A program made the translations under genes and the position numbers. The notes beneath the pieces are model-generated. The model was not told the origin of the DNA, searched no databases, and saw only the letters and a program-made list of their open reading frames with translations. A stretch of DNA of 46,031 nucleotides, from NCBI RefSeq assembly GCF_025464955.1, contig NZ_JAODNM010000073.1, positions 1 through 46,031 on the forward strand, written 5' to 3'. This stretch comes from Amycolatopsis sp. (GTDB taxonomy: Bacteria > Actinomycetota > Actinomycetes > Mycobacteriales > Pseudonocardiaceae). This document shows, one piece after another, positions 18,468 through 25,482 of this stretch; position 1 is the stretch's first letter; each line of letters starts with the position of its first letter.

Positions 18468-19121
18468 TCAACCGCCGTTCGCTCCTGCCACCGACGCCGC
18501 GCGTGCGGCACGCAGTGCCCGGAACACCCTCCGCAGGGCGGGAATCGCCACTCCCCCGCGATCCTCCAGCTCCTCGAGACGCGCAATGTAGTTCCTGCGG
18601 TCACGACCCGAAACGACGCCCCGCAGCTCCACCGCGGCCACGAGCGCGGTGACCGCCGCATCGGCCGGGTCGATCTGCGAGACCGGGCGATCCCCGCGAA
18701 GCGTGTGGTCGACCATCGCGTTCAGCCGGGCGACCTCCCCGATTTCCAGGACCGTCGGACGCCGCGAGGAGAACAACCCGAGGACCCTTGTCTCCCATAG
18801 GCTGATCACCCTCGCGGCGTCCAGCTGCCGCTCCACTTCGCTCAGGGTGGACCCCGAATCCTCCCGCACCCACGCCTTCCACTTGCGCGGCCGCCCCTCA
18901 CGGACGCGGAGCAGCAGGTCGTCGAGCGCGGTGTCGTTCAGGGCCTGCCCCGACGAGCCTCGGACGACTCCCCCGTCGTCGGTGAGGCGGCCGCGAAGCA
19001 GCAGTTCGGTCAGGGCAGCGGCCTGCACGAGGTAGCCGGCGCGCTTGCGGTCACGCAACCGGCTCCGCTCGACGTCGCAGGCCAGCAAATACACCTTGGC
19101 CGGCAGTGAAAGCTCTCTCAT
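18468..19121 (-). CDS. GPP34 family protein (GOLPH3/Vps74-like)
   Basis: A 217-aa protein of the GPP34 fold. It opens with LSLPAKVYLLACD and has YLVQAAALTELLLRGRLT, then a helical core. In eukaryotes GOLPH3/Vps74 binds phosphatidylinositol-4-phosphate and the tails of Golgi glycosyltransferases. The bacterial homologues, frequent in actinobacteria, have no settled function. The ATG start at 19121 follows GAGGGGAA. It begins 10 nt after the stop of a membrane glycosyltransferase gene on the same strand, so the two are almost surely in one operon. Confidence 0.83.
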   Translation of the reverse strand: MRELSLPAKVYLLACDVERSRLRDRKRAGYLVQAAALTELLLRGRLTDDGGVVRGSSGQALNDTALDDLLLRVREGRPRKWKAWVREDSGSTLSEVERQLDAARVISLWETRVLGLFSSRRPTVLEIGEVARLNAMVDHTLRGDRPVSQIDPADAAVTALVAAVELRGVVSGRDRRNYIARLEELEDRGGVAIPALRRVFRALRAARAASVAGANGG

Positions 19122-19131
19122 TTCGTTCCCC

Positions 19132-20625
19132 TCACTGGCTTTTCAGCGCGGGACAGCAGGCCGCCCAGGGCTGGTTCCGCCCGTCGTAGCGCCACACGAG
19201 CCCTTCCATCACGGGTGTCATCGTGGCGAAGTACGGCTTGAGCACCGCCGGGTCGACGCCGACGAACAGGACACTGTCCGCCGACTCGGGCGGTGGCCCG
19301 AAGTACCAGTAGCCGCGGTGTCCACTGTAGACACGGTCGATCCCGTCCGCCCGGCCATAGAACTCGGCCGCGGCGGCGAACGGATAGATGTCGGAGAACA
19401 CCGCCGTGTGAGCCTTCTCTTCAGGCGAGAGCGCCGCATAGGCCGACCCGGCGACCGTCCCCATCTCCTGCGCCGGCAGCTCACCCTGTGCGAAGGCAGC
19501 ACCTGAAGTGATGACGCCCCACCGCGTCGGCACCTTGTCCACGACCGACGCCGGATAGATCGGCAGCGCGACCGCGGTGATCAGTGCCGACACCACGAAC
19601 GCCGGCCACACCACCGCTTTCCACCAGGGCACCAGGTTCCGCCGCCGCAGTTCGACCGCCGCCGCGGCGAACGGCAGCGAGTACACGCTCAGCGCGTAGT
19701 ACGAACGCCCGTGGGCGAGCAGGAACGTGACGACCAGCGCGACGACAGCCACGCCGAGAAACCGGAACGCCCGCAGCTCCGGCGACCGCAGCAACCTCCA
19801 GACGCCGTAAAGAAGAGCGAGGCAGCCCACCCCTGTCCCCGCGCTGAGCACCGCGCCTTCCAGGAACGACCAAGTGCCGGGGAACTCCGCGGAGACGACC
19901 TCGCTCATCCGCGCGTACGGCCATCCGTTGGCCGCCTGCCAGACGAGCGTGGGAACCGTCGCCGCCACGGCTATCGCCGCCCCGATCCACAGCTTCGGCC
20001 GCCGGAGCAACTCCCTCGGTCCCAGTACCGCCGCGCTGAGGGCCATCAGCGCCCAGAACGCAGGGACGAGGAACTTGGTCTCCAGTGACAACGCCGTGAC
20101 CAGCCCGGCCCACAACAACGGCCGGTCGTCGCGGACACCGTCGCGGTGCAGCCGCACCCACCGCACCACCAGCCAGAACAGCAGCGTCCACCAGAACGGG
20201 TCGAGGACGTACGTCCCCATCCAGTGGCTCAACGTCATCACGCCCGACGTCGCATAGGCACCGGCGGCCATGACCTGCGCGCCGCGCCCACCCCCCAGCT
20301 CGCGAGCCGTCACCGCGGTGACCACGACCCCGCCCGCCGCCGCCAGCGTCATCGGCAGCCGCAGTGCCACCAGCGACCCCGGGAACAGCCGGTCCATCCC
20401 GCCCGCCAGCAGCGGAATGAGCGGCGGCTGGTCGAAATACCCCCAGTTCAAGTGATCTCGACCAGCCATGACGAAGTACAGCTCGTCGAACCCGTGTGCA
20501 TAACGGCCGCTGGTGACCAGCAGCAGCACACCGGCAAGCCCGGCGACCACCAGTACGGGCAGCACGGCGAACGCGGGAACGCCGCTCGTCCGTGGTTCCG
20601 CGGTTTCGGCCGCCGTCGTTGTCAT
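19132..20625 (-). CDS. GT39/PMT-type integral membrane glycosyltransferase
   Basis: A 497-aa GT-C fold protein with about 10-12 membrane helices. Asp47-Glu48 in AHGFDELYF lies in the first extracytoplasmic loop, the position of the catalytic acid in protein mannosyltransferases and ArnT. WGYFDQPPLIPLLAG follows, a motif common to this actinobacterial group. It probably moves a sugar from a polyprenyl-phosphate donor to a lipid or protein outside the membrane. The acceptor is unknown. ATG start 20625. The C-terminal 100 residues form a soluble outer domain. The GPP34 gene follows 10 nt downstream. Confidence 0.85.
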   Translation of the reverse strand: MTTTAAETAEPRTSGVPAFAVLPVLVVAGLAGVLLLVTSGRYAHGFDELYFVMAGRDHLNWGYFDQPPLIPLLAGGMDRLFPGSLVALRLPMTLAAAGGVVVTAVTARELGGGRGAQVMAAGAYATSGVMTLSHWMGTYVLDPFWWTLLFWLVVRWVRLHRDGVRDDRPLLWAGLVTALSLETKFLVPAFWALMALSAAVLGPRELLRRPKLWIGAAIAVAATVPTLVWQAANGWPYARMSEVVSAEFPGTWSFLEGAVLSAGTGVGCLALLYGVWRLLRSPELRAFRFLGVAVVALVVTFLLAHGRSYYALSVYSLPFAAAAVELRRRNLVPWWKAVVWPAFVVSALITAVALPIYPASVVDKVPTRWGVITSGAAFAQGELPAQEMGTVAGSAYAALSPEEKAHTAVFSDIYPFAAAAEFYGRADGIDRVYSGHRGYWYFGPPPESADSVLFVGVDPAVLKPYFATMTPVMEGLVWRYDGRNQPWAACCPALKSQ

Positions 20626-20681
20626 GTGCTGATTCGATCGTGAACGGCCTATTCGGCGTAAGCGGAGAAGGAGGGCTGCCG

Positions 20682-20728
20682 GTAGACGAAAGTCGACGAT
20701 CACCGCGCGGGCCGCAACTTTCGTCGAC
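20682..20728. promoter_or_regulatory. Inverted repeat in the divergent promoter region
   Basis: Arms GTAGACGAAAGT (20682-20693) and ACTTTCGTCGAC (20717-20728), one mismatch, 23-nt spacer, in the 164-nt gap between the glycosyltransferase (minus) and the NarL-type kinase (plus). It could be an operator or an imperfect hairpin. Which protein binds it cannot be told. Confidence 0.45.
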
Positions 20729-20789
20729 ACGCCGCGACCCGAAGTTGCGCGACCGGGCCGGCCGGCCGCGCACTGGCTACCGTTGCGGG

Positions 20790-22043
20790 GTGCGCAGCAT
20801 CGGGCCGGACCGGGCCACCGGCTATTGGCTGGTGGTGGCCGCCTTGCTGTTCGGGTCACTCGACATCAACCTCTACATCTTCACCGAGCACACCGCGGGC
20901 TGGGAGGGGTCGAACGCCACCCTCGTCCTCCAGCTGGTACTGGACGCGTCGATCCTGCTGGCGTTCCGCCGTCCCGCGCTCGTGGCCGGCCTGGTGATCG
21001 CGGGTTCACTGCTGATGCTGGCGTCCGACCTGTTCACCCCGGGGCTGCTGGTCCCGGTGAAAACGCTGACGCTGACCACCGTGCCGTCGATCACCCCGGT
21101 CGTCCTGGTCAACCTCCCCCGGCTGCTGACCCGGCGGCAGGTCGTCGTCATCACGGCCGTGCTGTCCGTCCTCGCGGCCCGTCCCTGGCACGCGGCGTGG
21201 AGCACTACGCCGTACGGGTTACTCGCCACCCTCGTACCGGCTCTTTTGGGGCTGTACGCGCAGGCGCGCCGCGAGCTGCTCCAGTCATTGCGCGACCGCG
21301 CGGCGAGGGCCGAGCGAGAGCAGCACCTTCTCGCCGAGCGGGCGCGCGCCGAAGAACGGCGGCGGCTGGCCGGCGAGATGCACGACGTGGTCACCCACCG
21401 CCTGAGCCTGATGGTGCTGCACGCCGGCGCCCTCGGCGTCAGTAGCTCGGACCCGGCGGTGCGGACCGCGGCCGAGGGCATCCGCGGCGAGGGCAGCCGG
21501 GCGCTGGAGGAACTGCGCGACCTGGTCGGCGTGCTGCGCGACCCCGAACGCGAGGGAACCACCGAAGACGAGTCCAAGCCGTACACCGGGCATGGCGGCG
21601 GTACCCCGGATCCGGACGGGCTGGCCCAGCTGGCGGCGGAGTCGGAGTCGGTCGGGGTACCGGTGGAGCTGACGGTGACCGGCGACCCGGCCCAGGTGTC
21701 GCCGACGGTCGCCCGCACCGCGTACCGCGTCGTCCAGGAAGCGCTCACCAACGTCCGCAAGCACGCGCCCGGGTCGGTGGTCCGCGTCGTGCTGGAGTAC
21801 CGGCCGGACGGGCTGACGATCGGCGTCCGCAACTCCGCGTCGGACGTCGCGGCCGATCCGATCCTCGCCGGGAGCGGTTCGGGCGCCGGGCTGCCGGGCC
21901 TGCGTCAGCGGGTCGAGCTGATCGGTGGGTCGCTGCGGACCGGGCCGGTGTCCACCGGGGGCTACCAGGTCAGTGCGATACTGCCCGCGTACGTCCCCAC
22001 AGCAGAGAGTGCGCGTGATGATTCGGGTAGTGGTCGTCGATGA
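20790..22043 (+). CDS. NarL-type sensor histidine kinase
   Basis: A 417-aa kinase with about five to six membrane helices in residues 10-155 and no large outer domain, so it may sense within the membrane. The HisKA_3 motif EERRRLAGEMHDVVTHRLS carries phospho-His198, and the ATPase domain has EALTNVRKHAPGSVV and GAGLPGLRQRVEL. Start chosen at GTG 20790, just before the first helix. The gene ends inside the response-regulator gene (26-nt overlap), so the two form a translationally coupled pair. The signal is unknown. Confidence 0.9.
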   Translation: MRSIGPDRATGYWLVVAALLFGSLDINLYIFTEHTAGWEGSNATLVLQLVLDASILLAFRRPALVAGLVIAGSLLMLASDLFTPGLLVPVKTLTLTTVPSITPVVLVNLPRLLTRRQVVVITAVLSVLAARPWHAAWSTTPYGLLATLVPALLGLYAQARRELLQSLRDRAARAEREQHLLAERARAEERRRLAGEMHDVVTHRLSLMVLHAGALGVSSSDPAVRTAAEGIRGEGSRALEELRDLVGVLRDPEREGTTEDESKPYTGHGGGTPDPDGLAQLAAESESVGVPVELTVTGDPAQVSPTVARTAYRVVQEALTNVRKHAPGSVVRVVLEYRPDGLTIGVRNSASDVAADPILAGSGSGAGLPGLRQRVELIGGSLRTGPVSTGGYQVSAILPAYVPTAESARDDSGSGRR

Positions 22044-22668
22044 CGAGCCGATGGTCTGCGCGCACCTGCGGACCATCCTCGGGTCGGCCGACGACATCGA
22101 GGTGGTCGCCGAGGCATTGGACGGCGCGGAAGCCGTCGAGGCCGTCGTGCGCCACCGCCCCCGCGTCGTGCTGATGGACCTGCGGATGCCCGGGGTCGAC
22201 GGGCTCACCGCGATCGGCCGGATCGTCGCGTTACCGGATCCGCCCGCCGTCGTCGCGCTCACGACGTTCGACGCCGACACCTACGTGATGCGGGCGCTTC
22301 GGGCCGGCGCGTCGGGGTTCCTGGTGAAGTCGACGCCGCCACAGGAGCTGATCGGGCTGGTGCGGGTCGCCTCCGAGGGCCACACCGTGTTGTCGCCGCA
22401 AGCCGCGCGGCGGCTCATCGCGGCGTCCACCGACGGCGCGCAACGCAGTGAGGACGCCCAAGCGCGGGTTTCCGGACTGACCGAGCGCGAGACGGAAGTG
22501 CTGGCGTGCCTTGGCGAAGGACTGTCCAATGCGGACATCGCGGGGCGGCTGCACCTGTCCGAGGCGACGGTGAAGAGCTACGTGTCGCGGATGCTCGTGA
22601 AGCTCGACTGCGCCAACCGCACGCAGGCCGGGCTACTGGCTCACGAAGCTGGTCTTGTCACCCGCTAA
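22018..22668 (+). CDS. NarL/LuxR-type response regulator
   Basis: A 216-aa regulator. The receiver domain (1-120) has VVDDE, phospho-Asp54 in VLMDLRMPGVDG and a lysine in FLVKSTPP. The LuxR-type helix-turn-helix (about 150-212) has LTERETEVLACLGEGLSN, DIAGRLHLSEATVKSYVS and RMLVKL. ATG 22018 was used; GTG 22015 directly before it is also possible. It is the cognate partner of the kinase it overlaps. Its stop lies 5 nt from the end of the convergent HxlR gene, with no room for a hairpin between them. Confidence 0.92.
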   Translation: MIRVVVVDDEPMVCAHLRTILGSADDIEVVAEALDGAEAVEAVVRHRPRVVLMDLRMPGVDGLTAIGRIVALPDPPAVVALTTFDADTYVMRALRAGASGFLVKSTPPQELIGLVRVASEGHTVLSPQAARRLIAASTDGAQRSEDAQARVSGLTERETEVLACLGEGLSNADIAGRLHLSEATVKSYVSRMLVKLDCANRTQAGLLAHEAGLVTR

Positions 22669-22672
22669 GGGA

Positions 22673-23044
22673 TTACACGCTGAGGGCTGCCTGTTCGCTG
22701 TCGAAGGCTTCCCTGGCGACAACGACCTGGTCCATGTGGTCCTGCGCCCAGGTGGTCAGCATCGCCAGCGGCGCGACGAGATCGCGGCCGAGGTCGGTCA
22801 GCTCGTAGTCCACCCGCGGCGGGATCGTCGCGTATGCGGTCCGGGTCAACATGCCGTCGCGGACGAGGCTGCGCAGGGTCTGGGTGAGCACTTTTTGGGA
22901 GATGCCCTCGACGCGTTTGCCGATCTCGGTGAACCGCAGCGGCCCCGCGCTGACCGCGCCGATGATCAGCACCGTCCACTGGTCGCCGATCCGGTCGAGC
23001 AGCTGGCGGGTCGGGCAGTTCTTGTCGAACGGCGTGCGCTGCAT
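22673..23044 (-). CDS. HxlR-family transcriptional regulator
   Basis: A 123-aa winged-helix regulator with the HxlR hallmarks: NCPTRQLLDRIGDQWTVLII near the N-terminus, LRFTEIGKRVEGISQKVLTQ and TRTAYATIPPRVDYELT. The cysteine at about residue 10 is conserved in family members that sense reactive electrophiles or oxidants by thiol chemistry, which suggests a redox role here. ATG 23044 follows AAGGAG. A perfect palindrome overlaps its promoter (23055-23075), pointing to self-control. The usual divergent target gene is absent; upstream on the same strand is a TetR gene. Confidence 0.88.
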   Translation of the reverse strand: MQRTPFDKNCPTRQLLDRIGDQWTVLIIGAVSAGPLRFTEIGKRVEGISQKVLTQTLRSLVRDGMLTRTAYATIPPRVDYELTDLGRDLVAPLAMLTTWAQDHMDQVVVAREAFDSEQAALSV

Positions 23045-23054
23045 GTCAGCTCCT

Positions 23055-23075
23055 TTACTCTCTTTTGGAGAGTAA
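23055..23075 (-). promoter_or_regulatory. Operator palindrome upstream of the HxlR gene
   Basis: Perfect 8-bp inverted repeat TTACTCTC-N5-GAGAGTAA, centred 21 nt upstream of the HxlR start and partly overlapping its ribosome site (AAGGAG at about 23050-23055). HxlR dimers bind such symmetric sites. Its position fits repression of the gene's own transcript, and it would also lie inside a TetR-HxlR read-through transcript. Confidence 0.7.
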
Positions 23076-23090
23076 CACGCCGGATGAGAG

Positions 23091-23732
23091 TCAGCTGGCC
23101 GCCGCGACGGAGTCCAGAAGTGCGGCGAAGAGCAGCCGGAGGTGTCCCCGTCCCCGTGCCCACCGGGCGTCGAGCTCCTCTTGGTCACGGGTGGCCCAGC
23201 TGGCGATCAGGATGCCGCGGACGACGTCCATCGCGGTGTAGACGGCGTGCAGGAACTCGGGATGCGCGGCGTACTCGGGCATCAGCGCCTTGCCGAACTC
23301 GACCAGGCTGCTGGTGGCGATCGGCTCCACCATGGCCATCTGCCGCCGCAGCTCCGGGTCGGTCCGCGACGCCACCCAGAGCTCGACCGTCGCGGAGAAC
23401 ACCGGCCCCTGGTGCATCTCCCACATCAGTTGCAACGCGTCGCCGACCGGATCGGCCGACGCCTTGAGCCGGTCGATCTCGGCCATCGCCACCTCGGTCC
23501 GCTTCGCCGCGAGGTGCCGGATGGCAGAGGTGACGAGGTCGGCCTTGGCCGGGAAGTGGTGCACCTGCGCACCGCGGGTGACCCCGGCGCGGTCGGCGAC
23601 GCGAGTGGTCGTCGTCCCGGCGTACCCGAACTCGACGAGGCAGTCGATGGTGGCGTCGAGCAACCGCTGGCGCATGGCGGCGCTGCGTTCCTCCTGGGTG
23701 CGTCCGGTGGATCCTCGGCGCGGGGCTGACAT
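23091..23732 (-). CDS. TetR-family transcriptional regulator
   Basis: A 213-aa repressor. The N-terminal helix-turn-helix (about 22-70) reads LLDATIDCLVEFGYAGTTTTR, VADRAGVTRGAQVHHFPAKADL, the typical TetR pattern. The C-terminal ligand domain is all-helical, with PVFSATVELWVASRTDPELR. The ATG start at 23732 follows AAAGG. Its target is not obvious; the region upstream contains the remnant of another gene (23750-23848), so its former divergent target may have been lost. The HxlR gene follows 47 nt after its stop. Confidence 0.87.
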   Translation of the reverse strand: MSAPRRGSTGRTQEERSAAMRQRLLDATIDCLVEFGYAGTTTTRVADRAGVTRGAQVHHFPAKADLVTSAIRHLAAKRTEVAMAEIDRLKASADPVGDALQLMWEMHQGPVFSATVELWVASRTDPELRRQMAMVEPIATSSLVEFGKALMPEYAAHPEFLHAVYTAMDVVRGILIASWATRDQEELDARWARGRGHLRLLFAALLDSVAAAS

Positions 23733-23749
23733 GCCTTTACTTTAGAGGG

Positions 23750-23848
23750 CGCCCGCTCGGCAGCGAGGACGCGTGGGCGGCCAGCCTCGACCAGACGCTG
23801 ACCTTCGACCTGCGCCGGACGTCGGTCACCGTGGCGGTTTCACGGTAA
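23750..23848 (+). pseudogene. 3' remnant of a lost coding sequence
   Basis: In the plus frame ending at TAA 23846-23848, 32 codons from 23750 have almost only G or C in third position and read like a protein end (SLDQTLTFDLRRTSVTVAVSR is its 21-residue tail less one: LDQTLTFDLRRTSVTVAVSR). No start codon or ribosome site precedes it, and the frame meets the TetR 5' end. It looks like the C-terminal scrap of a deleted gene that was once divergent to the TetR gene. Family not recognised. Confidence 0.35.
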
Positions 23849-23949
23849 GTCCTTACACGACCCGAACAAATCTCCGATGGCCCTCGAACACTGCGCCGAC
23901 ACAGTACTGGTGCACCCGGCAACCGGCCGGGGTTCGAAGGAGGCCTCTG

Positions 23950-24402
23950 ATGGCACTGATGGAACTGTCGACCTGGACGCGTCGCCTGACGATCACCTGC
24001 TGCGGCGCGGCGGTGAGCGTACTGGCGCTGGCGCCGATCGCGTCCGCCCAGACCACCGCCACCCCGGCGCCGCCCACGACGTCGACAACACCGACGTCGA
24101 CGCCGGTCGGGCCGATCACGCTCAGCCCAGAGGAGTCGCAGCAGGTGTGCGGCGACTGGGTCCCGAAGCTGACCGCCCGGACCGAGAAGCTCACGGCGCG
24201 TATCAACGGCGGGCCCGAGGTCGCGGGTTCGGTGGCGAATCTCAAGGCGCGAGCCGCTGACCAGACGGCGAAGGGGCACACCGCGGCCGCGGACCGGCTG
24301 ACGAAGCGTGCCGACAAGCGGGCGGGCCGGATCTCCGACGTCAACGCCGCGAAGCAGAAGCTTGACGCGTTCAACGCCGCGCACTGCAAGGCGGCCAAGT
24401 GA
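23950..24402 (+). CDS. Small secreted alpha-helical protein, unknown function
   Basis: A 150-aa protein with a signal peptide (RRLTITCCGAAVSVLALAP, cleavage likely after ASA near residue 34), then a Thr/Pro linker and a helical, Lys/Ala-rich domain of about 90 residues. Mature cysteines occur only at the two ends of that domain (QQVCGDWV and AAHCKAAK), so a disulfide closing a helical hairpin is plausible. ATG 23950 follows GGAGG; ATG 23959 is an alternative. It is the first of three exported small proteins whose genes overlap and precede a two-component pair. I do not recognise a family. Confidence 0.75.
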   Translation: MALMELSTWTRRLTITCCGAAVSVLALAPIASAQTTATPAPPTTSTTPTSTPVGPITLSPEESQQVCGDWVPKLTARTEKLTARINGGPEVAGSVANLKARAADQTAKGHTAAADRLTKRADKRAGRISDVNAAKQKLDAFNAAHCKAAK

Positions 24403-24599
24403 GGGCGGTCAAGGCCGCGGTGATGGTGGCGCTGGCAGGGACCGTCGCACTGGGCTGCGCGGCCTGTGACCACAGCTCCGCGTCCGGCCCGGTTTCCGGC
24501 ACCAGCTCCGACTCGGCGAACCCGACCGGCGAACTCGGCGACATCCAGGCCACCCTCGACAACATCGACAAGGACATCGCCGGCGACGGCTCGCCGTGA
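24399..24599 (+). CDS. Small lipoprotein, unknown function
   Basis: A 66-aa protein starting at GTG 24399, which overlaps the previous stop as GTGA. The N-terminus VKAAVMVALAGTVALGC is a lipoprotein signal with lipidation Cys about 21. The remaining 45 residues are Ser/Gly-rich and end in an acidic helix (DIQATLDNIDKDIAGD). It would be anchored on the outer face of the membrane. The tight coupling with its neighbours supports that it is real. Confidence 0.7.
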   Translation: MRAVKAAVMVALAGTVALGCAACDHSSASGPVSGTSSDSANPTGELGDIQATLDNIDKDIAGDGSP

Positions 24600-24739
24600 T
24601 GCCCGCCGCGAGGACCAGACAGGGCCGGGCACTGGGCGTGGTCCGCAAAGCCGCTTTCGTCGCGTTCGCTCTGCTCTGCGGTCTTGCGGCGCACGCACAA
24701 GCCGTCCACGCGCTGGTCACGGCGCTGGGGTCACCATAG
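24599..24739 (+). CDS. 46-aa membrane or exported microprotein
   Basis: ATG 24599 overlaps the lipoprotein stop by one base (TGATG), and the frame closes at TAG 24737-24739. The product has a basic N-terminus (ARTRQGRALGVVRK) and one hydrophobic segment AAFVAFALLCGLAAHAQAV, so it is either a one-pass membrane peptide or a short signal-containing peptide. Its initiation would depend on re-start after the lipoprotein. It is the third gene of a coupled run that leads into a response regulator and kinase. Unknown function. Confidence 0.55.
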   Translation: MPAARTRQGRALGVVRKAAFVAFALLCGLAAHAQAVHALVTALGSP

Positions 24740-24792
24740 CTCGGCGCACTAGGGTGACCCCGGTCGAAGCCGGACCGGACGGGAGTGTGGGA

Positions 24793-25482
24793 ATGCGGGC
24801 CGCAGCGGGGCGAGGACTGGTGGTGGTCGCCGAGGACGAGACGGCCATCGCCGAGCTGGCGGCGCTGTACCTCAGACGCGACGGCTTCGGGGTCCACCTC
24901 GAATCGACCGGGGACGCCGCGTTCGCCGCGATCCGCCAGCTGAAGCCGGTCGCGGTGGTACTCGACATCGGACTGTCCGGAATGGACGGTCTCGAGGTGT
25001 GCCAGGCCCTGCGCGCGGCGGGTGACTGGACGCCGGTGCTGTTCGTCACCGCGCGGGACGACGAACTCGACCGGCTGCTCGGCCTGGAGATCGGCGCGGA
25101 CGACTACCTGACGAAACCGTTCAGCCCGCGAGAGCTGTCCTTGCGGGTCCGGACGGTTCTGCGGCGCTCCGCCGGCGGGGTGCCGGCCGCCGAGACGTAC
25201 TCGGCGGGCGGCACCCGGGTGGACGTGACCCGGCGGCGGGCCTGGGCCGGGGAGGCCGAGGTTTCGCTCACCTCGACCGAGTTCGACCTGCTCGCGTACC
25301 TGCTGCGCCATCCCGGCCAGGTGTTCGCCCGCGAGCAGCTGCTCAGTTCGGTGTGGGGGTACGCGGCGTCCGCCGGAACCCGCACGGTCGACGTGCACGT
25401 CGCCCAGCTGCGGGCGAAACTCGGCGAGCACAGTCCACTCAGGACAGTCCGGGGCATCGGGTACTCGGCGGACGCCGGATGA
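24793..25482 (+). CDS. OmpR/PhoB-type response regulator
   Basis: A 229-aa regulator. The receiver has VVAEDE at 11-16, phospho-Asp58 in VVLDIGLSGMDG and Lys108 in YLTKPF. The winged helix (about 130-229) has LTSTEFDLLAYLLRHPGQVF and ends in VRGIGYSADAG. ATG 24793 follows GGGAG; GTG 24754 is an in-frame alternative. It shares ATGA with the kinase that follows. The small exported proteins upstream are probably in the same operon. Confidence 0.92.
   Translation: MRAAAGRGLVVVAEDETAIAELAALYLRRDGFGVHLESTGDAAFAAIRQLKPVAVVLDIGLSGMDGLEVCQALRAAGDWTPVLFVTARDDELDRLLGLEIGADDYLTKPFSPRELSLRVRTVLRRSAGGVPAAETYSAGGTRVDVTRRRAWAGEAEVSLTSTEFDLLAYLLRHPGQVFAREQLLSSVWGYAASAGTRTVDVHVAQLRAKLGEHSPLRTVRGIGYSADAG

Noticed and set aside
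16683..20625. Secondary-metabolite cluster around the class V aminotransferase and glycosyltransferase
   Set aside because: No carrier protein, synthase or tailoring set is present; the genes look like unrelated envelope and housekeeping functions.
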